DNA of 64,000 nucleotides. Origin: Methylococcus geothermalis. GTDB taxonomy: Bacteria > Pseudomonadota > Gammaproteobacteria > Methylococcales > Methylococcaceae. Each line of letters opens with the position of its first letter. Position 1 is the first letter of the stretch. The notes below the pieces were generated by a model. It was given only the letters and a program-made list of their open reading frames with translations, had not been told where the DNA came from and did not search any database. Positions 7,422-15,854 of this stretch are shown piece after piece. Both the position numbers and the translations under genes were made by a program. The DNA lies in assembly GCF_012769535.1 (NCBI RefSeq), contig NZ_CP046565.1:2804501-2868500 (forward strand). The letters run 5' to 3'.

Positions 7422-8993
7422 ATGAATAAGTTTGAATTTAAAGATGGGGAGAGGCTTGCCGACGACTCAGGCCACCAAGGGTTTACCCGGCGAGAATTCT
7501 TGACTACCGGTTCTGCCGTCGCGGCTGGACTAGCGCTCAGTGTCGATAGCAAAGGAGGCCTAGCGGCACCAAAATCCAAAAAAGCCGCCGGTTCGGACCG
7601 TAAAGGCCCGAAAACGATGCTTGTAAAAAACGCGACCGTGATGGTTACGATGGATGGCAGTCGCCGGGAAATTGCAGACGGTGGCCTGTACATCGAGGAA
7701 GGCGTCATCAAGCAAGTCGGCCCGACCAGCAGTCTGCCGAAAACCGCCGACGAAGTGCTGGACCTCAAGGATCACATCCTTCTTCCGGGGCTGGTCAATA
7801 CCCATCATCACTTGTACCAACACCTGACTCGGGTAGTGCCTGCCGCACAGGACGGCAACGTCTGGAACTGGCTCAAGGTGCTGTATCCCATGTGGGCGCG
7901 CATGCAGCCCGATGACGTCAAGCTGGCCATTCAGGTTGGTCTGGCGGAACTCGCCCTGTCCGGCTGCACGACCGCTTTCGATCATCAATATGTTTTCCCG
8001 AATGGTTGCAAGATCGACGACGCAATACATACCGCTGCCGAATTCGGCATGCGTTTCCATGCATCACGTGGCAGCATGTCGCTTGGCGCGTCCAAAGGCG
8101 GCTTGCCGCCGGATAGTTGCGTCGAAGAAGAAAGCGCGATTCTGAAAGACTCACAGCGGGTTATCGAGACATACCATGACGACAAGCATGGGGCGATGAC
8201 CCGTATCGTGCTGGCGCCTTGCTCACCGTTCTCGGTGACCGACGACCTCATGGTCGAATCTGCCAAGATGGCGCGAAAATATAAGGTGAATCTGCATACC
8301 CATCTCGCCGAATCGCCCAATGAGGAGCGTTTCACGCTGGACAAATACGGCGTGCGCCCCGCGGGTCTGATGGAAAAATTCGGCTGGGTCGGCAAAGACG
8401 TCTGGTTTGCGCACTCGGTACACATCAACGACGCCGAAATTTCGATGTTTGCCAAGACGGGTTGCGGCGTGGCCCATTGCCCCTGTTCAAACATGCGGCT
8501 CGCCTCGGGCATCGCCCCGGTGTGGAAATACCGTCAAGCGGGTGTCAACGTAGGCCTTGGCGTCGACGGTTCGTCCAGCAACGACGGATCGCATTTACTG
8601 GCCGAGGCTCGTCAGGCGATGTTGTTGGCGCGGCTCAACTTGGCGAACACTCCTGGCGGCCCTCCGACCGACAAGAAACAATGGCTGAGCGCGAGGGAAG
8701 CGTTGGAGATCGCGACCCTGGGCGGCGCAGCCGTATTGGGACGAAACGATATCGGTTCTCTCGAACCAGGCAAATGCGCCGACTTCTTCGCCGTAAATCT
8801 CAATCGGGTGGATTTCGCCGGAGGCAGCATGATCGATCCCGTGGCTTCGATCGTCTTCTGCGCACCGGTAACCGCCGACTACACGGTGATCAACGGCCGT
8901 TACATCGTCAAACAAGGCCATGTCACGACTCTGGACCTGCCCAATGTGATCGCTCAGTGCAACCGAGCAGCGCGGCGAGTCGTGTCGGGCTAA
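7422..8993 (+). CDS. Tat-exported amidohydrolase, 8-oxoguanine deaminase / AtzB-TrzN type
   Basis: The ATG at 7422 is chosen because GGGAG (7411-7415) sits six bases upstream. 523 residues. A Tat signal is visible at 22-27 (TRREFL) followed by TTGSAVAAGLALS. The metallo-dependent hydrolase barrel has HxH at 129-131 in LVNTHHHLYQHLTR, a second metal/substrate His in NLHTHLAESPNEE near 295, VAHCPCSNMRLASG, and the metal Asp in GLGVDGSSSNDGS. The NTHHHLYQ-LTR-VPAAQD signature is that of 8-oxoguanine deaminases and hydroxyatrazine-type aminohydrolases. The usual enzyme is cytoplasmic and about 450 residues; the extra length is the export signal. Substrate is likely a purine or triazine-like ring. 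It lies in the same direction as the porin at 10197, now separated from it by ISAs1. Confidence 0.88.
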   Translation: MNKFEFKDGERLADDSGHQGFTRREFLTTGSAVAAGLALSVDSKGGLAAPKSKKAAGSDRKGPKTMLVKNATVMVTMDGSRREIADGGLYIEEGVIKQVGPTSSLPKTADEVLDLKDHILLPGLVNTHHHLYQHLTRVVPAAQDGNVWNWLKVLYPMWARMQPDDVKLAIQVGLAELALSGCTTAFDHQYVFPNGCKIDDAIHTAAEFGMRFHASRGSMSLGASKGGLPPDSCVEEESAILKDSQRVIETYHDDKHGAMTRIVLAPCSPFSVTDDLMVESAKMARKYKVNLHTHLAESPNEERFTLDKYGVRPAGLMEKFGWVGKDVWFAHSVHINDAEISMFAKTGCGVAHCPCSNMRLASGIAPVWKYRQAGVNVGLGVDGSSSNDGSHLLAEARQAMLLARLNLANTPGGPPTDKKQWLSAREALEIATLGGAAVLGRNDIGSLEPGKCADFFAVNLNRVDFAGGSMIDPVASIVFCAPVTADYTVINGRYIVKQGHVTTLDLPNVIAQCNRAARRVVSG

Positions 8994-9002
8994 GTAGCGA
9001 AC

Positions 9003-9036
9003 CCGCGCAATGGGCAAGATTCAGCTCATTGCGCGG
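9003..9036 (+). terminator. Perfect 10-bp hairpin after the amidohydrolase gene
   Basis: CCGCGCAATG at 9003-9012 pairs exactly with CATTGCGCGG at 9027-9036 around a 14-nt loop, ten bases after the stop codon. No T-run follows, so it may be a weak terminator or an mRNA-stabilising hairpin between the amidohydrolase and the original porin start. Confidence 0.5.
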
Positions 9037-9084
9037 AATTCTGGAGTCATCGATATAAGGTTTCCGCAAAGGAAATTTCTGGCC

Positions 9085-9094
9085 GAATTACCAT
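9085..9094. repeat. ISAs1 target-site duplication, left copy
   Basis: GAATTACCAT immediately left of the element; the identical 10-mer is at 10189-10198. Confidence 0.9.
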
Positions 9095-10188
9095 CAGGGC
9101 TGTTCAACGCTAAATACCTTCATAGGCCAAGAGCCGGTGTAGGCTGATGGCATTGTCGTAAAGGGCGGAGCGGATGGGGGTTTGTCCCTTGTGTCGCAAG
9201 AGGTTCAAGGCGAAGTGGCGCAGCAGGGCAAAGACGCCGGGATTTTTGCGGATGCGGCTTGAGTCCTCGCCGAGGGAGACATCGAGCACATGATGGAGGC
9301 GGTTTTCGATGGCCCCATGGCCGCGGATGAGGTGCGCCATGGTGGCCGCCGAGGCCGTGCAGGTCGTCAGGTAATAGGCCGGGGGGCCTGGCGGGGCTCG
9401 AAGCAGCGGTGGCAGGGATGGAAAACTTCGGTCTGGCGCTGCACCTCGATCACGGTCTGGAAGTGGTCATGCCAAGGTTCGGTGCCGCTGCCCGACGGGA
9501 GCGGCCACAGGCGCACGGTGCGCTGTTCGATGCGGTTGCGCCGGCCCAGGTCGACGGTGTAGCTCTGTTCGGCGTGGGCTCGGCTCTGGCACAGCATCCG
9601 CACTGCCGCCAGCAGCTTGGGATGATGGCCTTTGAGCTGCACCAGGAGGTGGTTGCCGGTGGCGAGCACGGTTTCCACCGTTTTTTTGAAGGTGGAGGGC
9701 GTCGAGCGTATCGAGCCGCCCGCTCAGCCCCAAGGTTTCGATGAGGCGCTGGGCACCTGGGCGGCCTTGCGGTCCTCGAAACGGTCCAGGCTGCCGCGCA
9801 AGGTCTTGCCATTGAGCGTGATGACGGCCGCCCCTTCGGCCAAGCGCGCGGCATGGGCGCGAAAATGCGGCGCCATGGCTTGCGTGTCCAAGCCCTGCAA
9901 GGCATGGCGGATCGAACTGTAAGCCGGCGCGCGGCGCCACCGGCAACCGAAGGCCGCGTTCAAAGCCACCTGATGGGTGTACAGGAACTGATGAATGCGC
10001 CGGTACGACGTCGCGCCGCTCATGATCGCCAAGATGCTGAACAGCAGCAGATGCGGCAGGTCGAATAGCCGCCCCTGGGCACGGCGATGATCCGGGATGG
10101 CCAGCAGACTTTGTTTGAGGGCGGACAACGGGAACCTCCTTGAAAATCTCGACTTCTTGCATCAATTTTTCAGCATTGAACAGCCCTG
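9095..10188 (-). mobile_element. ISAs1-family element with 10-bp target duplication
   Basis: Terminal inverted repeats: CAGGGCTGTTCAACGCT at 9095-9111 and AGCATTGAACAGCCCTG at 10172-10188 (one mismatch). The direct repeat GAATTACCAT flanks both ends exactly. The element separates the exported amidohydrolase from the porin. Removing it plus one duplication restores a continuous sequence in which the porin ATG follows the amidohydrolase hairpin by about 55 bp. The perfect duplication indicates a fairly recent insertion even though the transposase gene is already frameshifted. Confidence 0.92.
9110..10128 (-). pseudogene. ISAs1-family transposase, multiple frameshifts
   Basis: The N-terminal third is read from 10128 (MSALKQSLLAIPDHRRAQGR, then FDLPHLLLFSILAIMSGA and ITLNGKTLRGSLDR, the latter with the first catalytic Asp region). 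The middle (VLATGNHLLVQLKGHHPKLL) is in a second frame and the C-terminus (GAIENRLHHVLDVSLGEDSS, RHFALNLLRHKG) in a third, ending at 9110. At least two indels are needed to join them, so the product is non-functional. Confidence 0.88.
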
Positions 10189-10198
10189 GAATTACCAT
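10189..10198. repeat. ISAs1 target-site duplication, right copy
   Basis: GAATTACCAT. Its last two bases are the A and T of the porin start codon (ATG 10197-10199). Confidence 0.9.
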
Positions 10199-11657
10199 GG
10201 CATCGATTATGGGAGGTCCAAATAACAATAAGCAACAGCATCCGTGGTCTGTAATAGCAGTTTTACTGGCCTTTTGTCTGCCCAACATGCAGGCGAATGC
10301 CGAGCAGCAATCTCCGGCACCAAAGGCAACCCATTCGCAGTCGGATGACAAACCCACCATTAATCCTGTTTCCGAGGAAAAATCAAAGCACCGGCAAAAA
10401 GCAGCGGCCGCATCAAGTAAACCGGCAAACCATCTCAACGAAAGTGGCTATAGCAGCAAGCAGGTTGGTATCGCAGGAAACCCGGGCGCGGTCAACGTAT
10501 TGACCGGCACCGGATGGCTGGGCCAGACGCTGGGCTTGACGGAAGATACGGGCGTGCGTTTGGGGGGACTCTGGATCGGCAACGCCGACATTCAGATGTC
10601 AGGCCGGTTGGCTGGCAGTGCGTCGTTCAACAGCATGGGCATTGTCGATCTGCAACTCGACCTGGCCCGCTTGGGTGGCCTTCCCGGCGCATCATTCGGC
10701 GCGACCTTCCTGCAATTCGATGGTCAGGACAGCAACGGACGAGGCGGCGTTCTAACCGGCTACAATGGTTTGACCGAAACGGAACCGCTGAATAGAAGCG
10801 AGCTTTATCAGTTTTGGTGGCGTCAGTCCTTGCTTGATGACAAGGTGATCGTACGTGCAGGCAAGAGCATTCCGACTTTCGATTTCAATAATGTCAGCCG
10901 CCGCTTGCCGGTACCCGACGAAAAGCCCTATGTCGCCGCCGTGACCGGCCTTTTATTCACTCCCATTTATGTGAACCCGTCCATCCTCGGCGTCATGCCG
11001 GGGTACTACAACTCGGCCTGGGGCCTCACGGTCACGGCCGCACCCACCAAGACCCTCTATGCCTCCTATGGTATCTACGATGGATCCTTGGCCAGGGGCC
11101 GGCAGACGGGAACTCACGCCTGGCCAACCTTTAACAGCTATTATTTCAATATTAGCGAAGCCGGGTTTTCATGGGTTGGAGACTACCCTGGCAAGGTTGC
11201 AGTAGGCGGCTGGGGTCAGAGCGGAACCTTAGGTACGGGCAACGACCTGGAAACTGGTGCCCAAGGCATTTATGCAACGGCATCCAATCGCTTGTGGAAC
11301 CTTGACACAACCCATGGCAAGGGAGTGGTTTTAGGATATCTTCAATATGGCATCAACAATTCACATACCATGATGGTCAACGAATTCGTGGGCGGGGGTT
11401 TGTCCGGTTTCGGCCTGATTCCTGGCCGTAATAAAGATTCGCTGGGCCTGGGCATCGGCGTTTCCTGGCTAAACAACCCGCCTCGGTCGCAATCAACGGA
11501 AATACTGACCCAGTTCTATTACCAAGCCCACGTCATCGGCGACGTTTTTTTCCAGCCCACGTTTTCCTATGTACCCAACCCAGGGATTCCTAATGGTGCA
11601 TACGGAAGCTACCCATCCGCCACCTCGATGATATTCCAGTTAGTGACTCTCTTTTGA
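10197..11657 (+). CDS. Outer-membrane porin, OprB (carbohydrate-selective) family
   Basis: Start at ATG 10197, the first codon outside the ISAs1 element. The frame runs further upstream into the IS, but that part is not native. 486 residues with a signal peptide (HPWSVIAVLLAFCLPNMQANA). After a polar linker (about 25-85) comes the OprB barrel: GWLGQTLGLTEDTGVRLGG, WWRQSLLDDKVIVRAGK, PSILGVMPGYYNSAWGL and a C-terminal aromatic strand ending QLVTLF, the Phe-terminated BAM signal. It probably admits a small polar substrate into the periplasm where the Tat deaminases act. The native ribosome-binding site is now displaced by the ISAs1 insertion directly before the start codon, so expression is doubtful unless the IS end provides signals. 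Confidence 0.85.
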   Translation: MASIMGGPNNNKQQHPWSVIAVLLAFCLPNMQANAEQQSPAPKATHSQSDDKPTINPVSEEKSKHRQKAAAASSKPANHLNESGYSSKQVGIAGNPGAVNVLTGTGWLGQTLGLTEDTGVRLGGLWIGNADIQMSGRLAGSASFNSMGIVDLQLDLARLGGLPGASFGATFLQFDGQDSNGRGGVLTGYNGLTETEPLNRSELYQFWWRQSLLDDKVIVRAGKSIPTFDFNNVSRRLPVPDEKPYVAAVTGLLFTPIYVNPSILGVMPGYYNSAWGLTVTAAPTKTLYASYGIYDGSLARGRQTGTHAWPTFNSYYFNISEAGFSWVGDYPGKVAVGGWGQSGTLGTGNDLETGAQGIYATASNRLWNLDTTHGKGVVLGYLQYGINNSHTMMVNEFVGGGLSGFGLIPGRNKDSLGLGIGVSWLNNPPRSQSTEILTQFYYQAHVIGDVFFQPTFSYVPNPGIPNGAYGSYPSATSMIFQLVTLF

Positions 11658-12285
11658 AGAAAACCAGCCCCTCTGGCCGTATTCTTTAGCGCTTCCCCAT
11701 GTGCCCCTGAAAAAGCCTTCTGGCCAGACCCCGCTGCTGCCGGCATAATCTTGCGTCGGAACTCCCCATCGGAGGTAACGGGCATGCAACCGAAAAACCA
11801 CGAAACCACGGGGTCACCCTTTAGCCGGCCCTGGTCAATAGCACGAGTTTGCTACTCGCGCCCGTTCACGATGTTCGTCTTTCCTGGCGCGAAGCGCCGT
11901 GTTCAACCCAGTACGCGCCTTCGGTTCTCGGTCGGTCGGTGACGGCATCATCGCTGATCCGCACCAGTCACCCTTCTGGATCAAGGCTTCGGGGCTACCC
12001 TGTGGAGGGGAGACACCCGGCCCCTGGCTCGTTCGAGCCCCAGAAAATCCTCAGTACCCTGCCCTGTCCAAGTGGTCGCAGTCGGTGAAGACCGCTTCAC
12101 AGGTCTGTGGCTCGCCACCGTCGGCGGCAGCGTCCAACCCCATGTGGGCTCAAGTCAGAGGCGTCTCAGTCAAACTCGTTGCTCCACGGCCGATGGGTGG
12201 GATGAGACGGCGGCCGAATCAGGTCTCATGGTTATCAGCCAACCCCATGGCGAGCTCACCGCCTCAGCCCGGAAATCTCAGGTGT
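11658..12285 (-). ncRNA. Non-coding, hairpin-rich stretch downstream of IS110 gene; candidate bridge RNA region
   Basis: No credible CDS in 628 bp. The part next to the transposase is rich in self-complementarity: GTGAAG/CTTCAC at 12085-12090/12095-12100 with an ACCG loop, and ATGAGAC/GTCTCAT at 12202-12208/12223-12229. The motif CCAACCCCATG occurs twice (12134-12144, 12239-12249). IS110/IS1111 elements carry a structured guide (bridge) RNA in a non-coding end, downstream of the gene in the IS1111 subgroup. Position and structure fit, but I cannot fold or align it, so this is inference. The alternative is plain decayed mobile DNA. Confidence 0.35.
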
Positions 12286-12873
12286 TCATGCAAACGCCTT
12301 GTTCACGTCGAACGGCACCTGATCGCGCAGAAGGTAGTAGCACGCCCGCGCCAGCTTGTGCGCTACGGTTTTGATCGCGACCAATGTGTTGCTCCGGCTG
12401 CACTTGCGCTGGTAGTAGCGCTTGATCTGCGCGTTGTAGCGGACCGCAAAGTGGGCCGCTTCGACGTATGCCCAGGCCAGGTAGCGGTTGCCGTTCTTGC
12501 TGTTCCCGCGCCCTTTGCGCTTGCCGTTGCTGATCCGCTCACTGCCCACACAGCGGCAGTACGACGCATACTGACCCACGCTGGCGAAGCGCTTGATCTC
12601 GCCCGTCTCGAGCAAAATGGTCAATCCCAGGATGTCGCCGACCCCACTGACGCTCAGCAGAAACTGCAACTCAGCGCTTGGCTTGACGTGCGCCTGGATG
12701 GTCTTCTCCAGCACCGTGATCTGCTCGTCCAAATGCACGCGATAACCGGCGGCCACCAGCATCGTGGCCAGGTCGTTCGGCAACCGCTTCCGATACACCA
12801 CCTGATCCTGTTCATCCAGCAACGCGATCACACTATTGTTGGAATGTAAGTCGATACCACCGTACAGTTTCAT
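12286..12873 (-). pseudogene. IS110-family transposase with in-frame internal deletion
   Basis: Good start: ATG at 12873 behind GAGGAG. The N-terminus MKLYGGIDLHSNNSVIALLD carries the first Asp of the DEDD (RuvC-like) site. At about residues 35-50 the sequence jumps (LPNDLATMLVAAGYRVHL then DEQITVLEKTIQ) to the coiled-coil linker and the Transposase_20 domain (FLLSVSGVGDILGLTILLE, ASYCRCVGSERISNGKRKG). The reading frame is open throughout, but only 195 of the usual 330-350 residues remain. One or two in-frame deletions have removed most of the catalytic RuvC domain. It probably cannot transpose by itself. Confidence 0.8.
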
Positions 12874-12997
12874 CTTCGGCTCCTCTTCTCGGGTTCGCGT
12901 TCGTTCCGCTTACACGACGAACTCTACACCCGGTCGGGGTGCGGTGGCCCCGGTTTTTTAGACAGGATTTTACCTGGCTTAAGTGGGCTTCTGCGGT

Positions 12998-13165
12998 TTA
13001 GGCTGCCTTCTGGAGTGGCAGCGAATTAAAGTACACGCTATCCGGGGTCTTGCCATCAAGCGATGAATGAGGCCGCCGTTCATTGTAAAACTTGAAATAG
13101 CTTTGTAAGCCTTGCCTTGCTTGAGAAACTGAGTCGTAAGCATGCAAGTAAACTTCCTCGTATTT
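12998..13165 (-). pseudogene. IS3-family transposase OrfB C-terminal remnant
   Basis: Leftward frame ending at TAA 12998-13000 reads KYEEVYLHAYDSVSQARQGL, then FKFYNERRPHSSLDGKTPD. The FYNERRPHSSL block is the diagnostic C-terminal motif of IS3/IS2-like OrfB integrases. Catalytic DDE residues and start are absent; the remnant is cut off at the IS630 insertion on its 5' side. Confidence 0.85.
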
Positions 13166-13181
13166 TAACCCGGCCATGAAA

Positions 13182-14258
13182 TATCGTACGAATCATGCGG
13201 CATATTTGATGCGATCAGCTTTGAAATACGAACGGATGCGCGCTGGCTGTTTTTGGATGGAGCGCAGATGAGAAAGCACCTTGCGCTTGAGATGGGCGGC
13301 ATCGCGCACCGGCTCGGCGGCGCTCATCCTCGCCTTCAAGTCGGCGTTCAGGTACTCGTCGGGGTTGAGCTCCGGGGAATCGCTGGGCAGGAAGAACAGC
13401 TCGATCTTGTCGAGCTTGTCCGCCAGCCATTCCCGCACCTTGCGGCTGTGGTGCACGCGCAGGTTGTCCAAGACCAGAAACACCTTGCGGTCGGCCTCGC
13501 GGCTGAGCCGGTCGAAAAACTTGATCAGCACCTCGGCAGTCAGCGTGTCGCGGTACATCATGAAGCGCATCGTGCCCTGGTTGGTGATGGCCGAGATGAG
13601 GTTGATGCGCTCCCGCTTGGCTTGGGAGAGCACCAGCACCGGCGTCTTGCCTTTGGGCGCGTAGCCGCGCGGGTAGTGCTCCACCGAGCTGACCGCCGTC
13701 TCGTCCCCCCAGCAGATTTCCGCCCCTTCCGCCTTGGCTCGGGCCGCGATGGCCGGATATTCCTCGGCCAGCCATTTCTGCACCGCTTCGGGCTTTTGCT
13801 CGAAGGCCCGCTTCAGCGGCCGCTGCGGTGTGAAGCCCCAGCGCTTGAGGTAGTTCCTCACCGAGCGCACCGTAAGATCGATGCCGAAGTACGCCTTGAT
13901 CAGGGCGCGCACGGCTTGCGCACTCCACAGGGCAAAGCGCAGCTTGAGCGGGTCGGGCGTGTTGTCCACGATGTCCTTGCGGATGCGCTCCTCTTGGGCC
14001 GGCGTCAGCTTGCGCCCCTCGCCCAGCGGGCGGCCGCGTTGGGCCTCTTTCACGCCACGGCCCGCGTTGGCCTGGACAATCCAGCCCGTCACCGTCGGGC
14101 GACGCAGACCCAGTTTCTGCGCAATGGCCGTTTGCGTGTGGCCCCGCTTGTGCATGTGTATCACCGTGCGGCGCAGTTGCTCGCACGCCGCCGGCTCCAG
14201 TTTCCGTATATCCGTGCGTTCCGTTTCCATGCCGGAATTCTATCATGTATGTACGGTA
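13182..14258 (-). mobile_element. IS630-family element, apparently intact
   Basis: Imperfect terminal repeats ATATCGTACGAATCATG (13181-13197) and ATACCGTACATACATGA (reverse strand, 14243-14259) flank one intact transposase gene. TA dinucleotides at both tips agree with the TA target preference of IS630/Tc1-mariner elements. It has inserted in or beside the IS3 OrfB remnant. Confidence 0.75.
13193..14230 (-). CDS. IS630-family transposase
   Basis: 345 residues, full length. The N-terminal helix-turn-helix region (HKRGHTQTAIAQKLGLRRPT) binds the ends. The DDE catalytic domain shows ICWGDETAVSS (first Asp), FLVLDNLRVHHS (second Asp) and SPELNPDEYLNADLK (third acidic residue), exactly the spacing of Tc1/mariner-like IS630 enzymes. 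No frameshift is seen, making this one of the few potentially active transposases in the window. Confidence 0.93.
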   Translation of the reverse strand: METERTDIRKLEPAACEQLRRTVIHMHKRGHTQTAIAQKLGLRRPTVTGWIVQANAGRGVKEAQRGRPLGEGRKLTPAQEERIRKDIVDNTPDPLKLRFALWSAQAVRALIKAYFGIDLTVRSVRNYLKRWGFTPQRPLKRAFEQKPEAVQKWLAEEYPAIAARAKAEGAEICWGDETAVSSVEHYPRGYAPKGKTPVLVLSQAKRERINLISAITNQGTMRFMMYRDTLTAEVLIKFFDRLSREADRKVFLVLDNLRVHHSRKVREWLADKLDKIELFFLPSDSPELNPDEYLNADLKARMSAAEPVRDAAHLKRKVLSHLRSIQKQPARIRSYFKADRIKYAA

Positions 14259-14428
14259 TTATGTTGCCTGGTTAATAGTCCGAAATTCATCAACACTCTT
14301 CGATGCTTCCACCCTGTGCCCGCTTTTATGGCCAACGCGATATCCGGGTCGGTGTCATATCCCACAAAGATTACAAGACGTTGGAGTGTTCCTGGGGACT
14401 ACTCCACCTTTCCGTGCGGGATGCCTGA

Positions 14429-15689
14429 TCAATGCACGATGAACTGATGAAACAGAAAGAACAGCCCGCCCGAAAGCAGGATGGCGGCGGGCAGGGTCAG
14501 CACCCAGGCCATCAATAGATTCCGCACCGTGGACCACTGCAGTCCCGAGCCATTGGCCGCCATGGTGCCGGCAACCCCCGACGACAGTACATGGGTCGTC
14601 GACACGGGCACCCCATACAGGTCCGCCACCGCGATGGCGCTCATGGCCACCAGTTCCGCCGAAGCGCCCTGGCCGTAGGTCAGGTGCTGCTTGCCGATCC
14701 TTTCGCCGACGGTCACCACGATGCGCCGCCAGCCCACCATCGTGCCTAGCCCCAGCGCAATGGCGACGGCGACCTTTGCCCAGGTGGGAATGAACCGGGT
14801 GGCCTTCCCCAGCGCCTTGCGGTAGCCACCGATCTCCTTTTGGCTGCGCTCGTCGAACACGGGCTGGCCCAGTTTTTCGAAGCAGCGCATGGCCTCGTCG
14901 ACCAAGTACATGTCGTTGCGCACGTCCTGGGTCTTGGTGACGGGAATGTGCGCCAGCGACCCGTTCTTTTCGATGGTGCCGGCGATCTCCTCGACGAGCT
15001 TCGCGGTTGCCGTCAGCGTGTCCGGCCCCCGTTGGCGGGCCCTGATAAAGTCGGTCACCGCAGGCCGGGGATCACCGTCGAATCCTTTCGCCCCTACCGA
15101 CTTTTCCAGCAAAGCCTGCCCGACGACATGCGACAAAGCCAGGAATTCTGGCACATAGGAGTCCGGCACCGCCCGATTCAAGGCATAGGCTGTCGGCACG
15201 ATGCCGATCAGTATCAGCATGATCAGCCCCATGCCTTTCTGCCCGTCGTTCGAGCCATGCGCGAAGGAGACGCCGGTGCAGGTCAGCACCAGGACGCTGC
15301 GGATCCACCACGGCGGCGACGGCCCCGGACGACACCAGCACGCCGACGAAATTCCACAGTCCCGACCAGACCACGGCCACCATCGGCGGCAGCGAATGGG
15401 TATAGATGACGATGGCGACGGCATTCGCCGTATCGTGGAACCCGTTCACGAACTCGAAACCCAGGGCGATCAGCAACGACAGCCCGAGCAGTAGCAGGGG
15501 TGCCAAGGCCAGGGATGTGCCGGCACCGGCTACGTCGCTTTGCAGACCGTACGCCGTGAAGGCCACGCCGACGCCCAGAAGGCCCATGAATACGATCGAC
15601 CCGACCGGCCCGGTACGGGATGCCAGTTTCGGTTTCTCGACGGTGGCCGCGATGGGCTCTGCAACCGCTTCGCAAGTAGTCTGTGTCAT
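14429..15689 (-). pseudogene. pitA: PiT-family inorganic phosphate permease, internal deletion plus frameshift
   Basis: The start ATG at 15689 opens MTQTTCEAVAEPI and reads through the first PiT signature GFEFVNGFHDTANAVA to LVSSGAVAAVVD near 15310. The second half resumes in another frame with WIRSVLVLTCTGVSFAHGSN and GQKGMGLIMLILIG, then ends GVPVSTTHVLSSGVAG...FFLFHQFIVH at 14429. Family members have roughly 140 residues (several membrane spans) between these points, so a deletion of about 400 bp that also shifts frame lies near 15305-15320. Phosphate uptake through this copy is lost. It is divergent from the P-type ATPase. Confidence 0.85.
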
Positions 15690-15854
15690 GAGCACCTGTC
15701 CCGACGGAGAGCGATACGATACCGGGCACGGGAAATCCGCCCCGCCGGCCAAGACGATAAGCGAGCCTCGTTGCCGCCGTGTGACAGTCCCCGCTCTAGG
15801 CAAGCGCGGTGCTTCGGGCCATCATGATGATCTTCACGGAGAGGAACCGCGACC

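Noticed and set aside
13215-14246. Second long leftward frame overlapping the IS630 transposase
   Set aside because: Low-complexity Gly/Ala/Arg composition typical of a shadow frame; the other frame has the complete DDE motifs.
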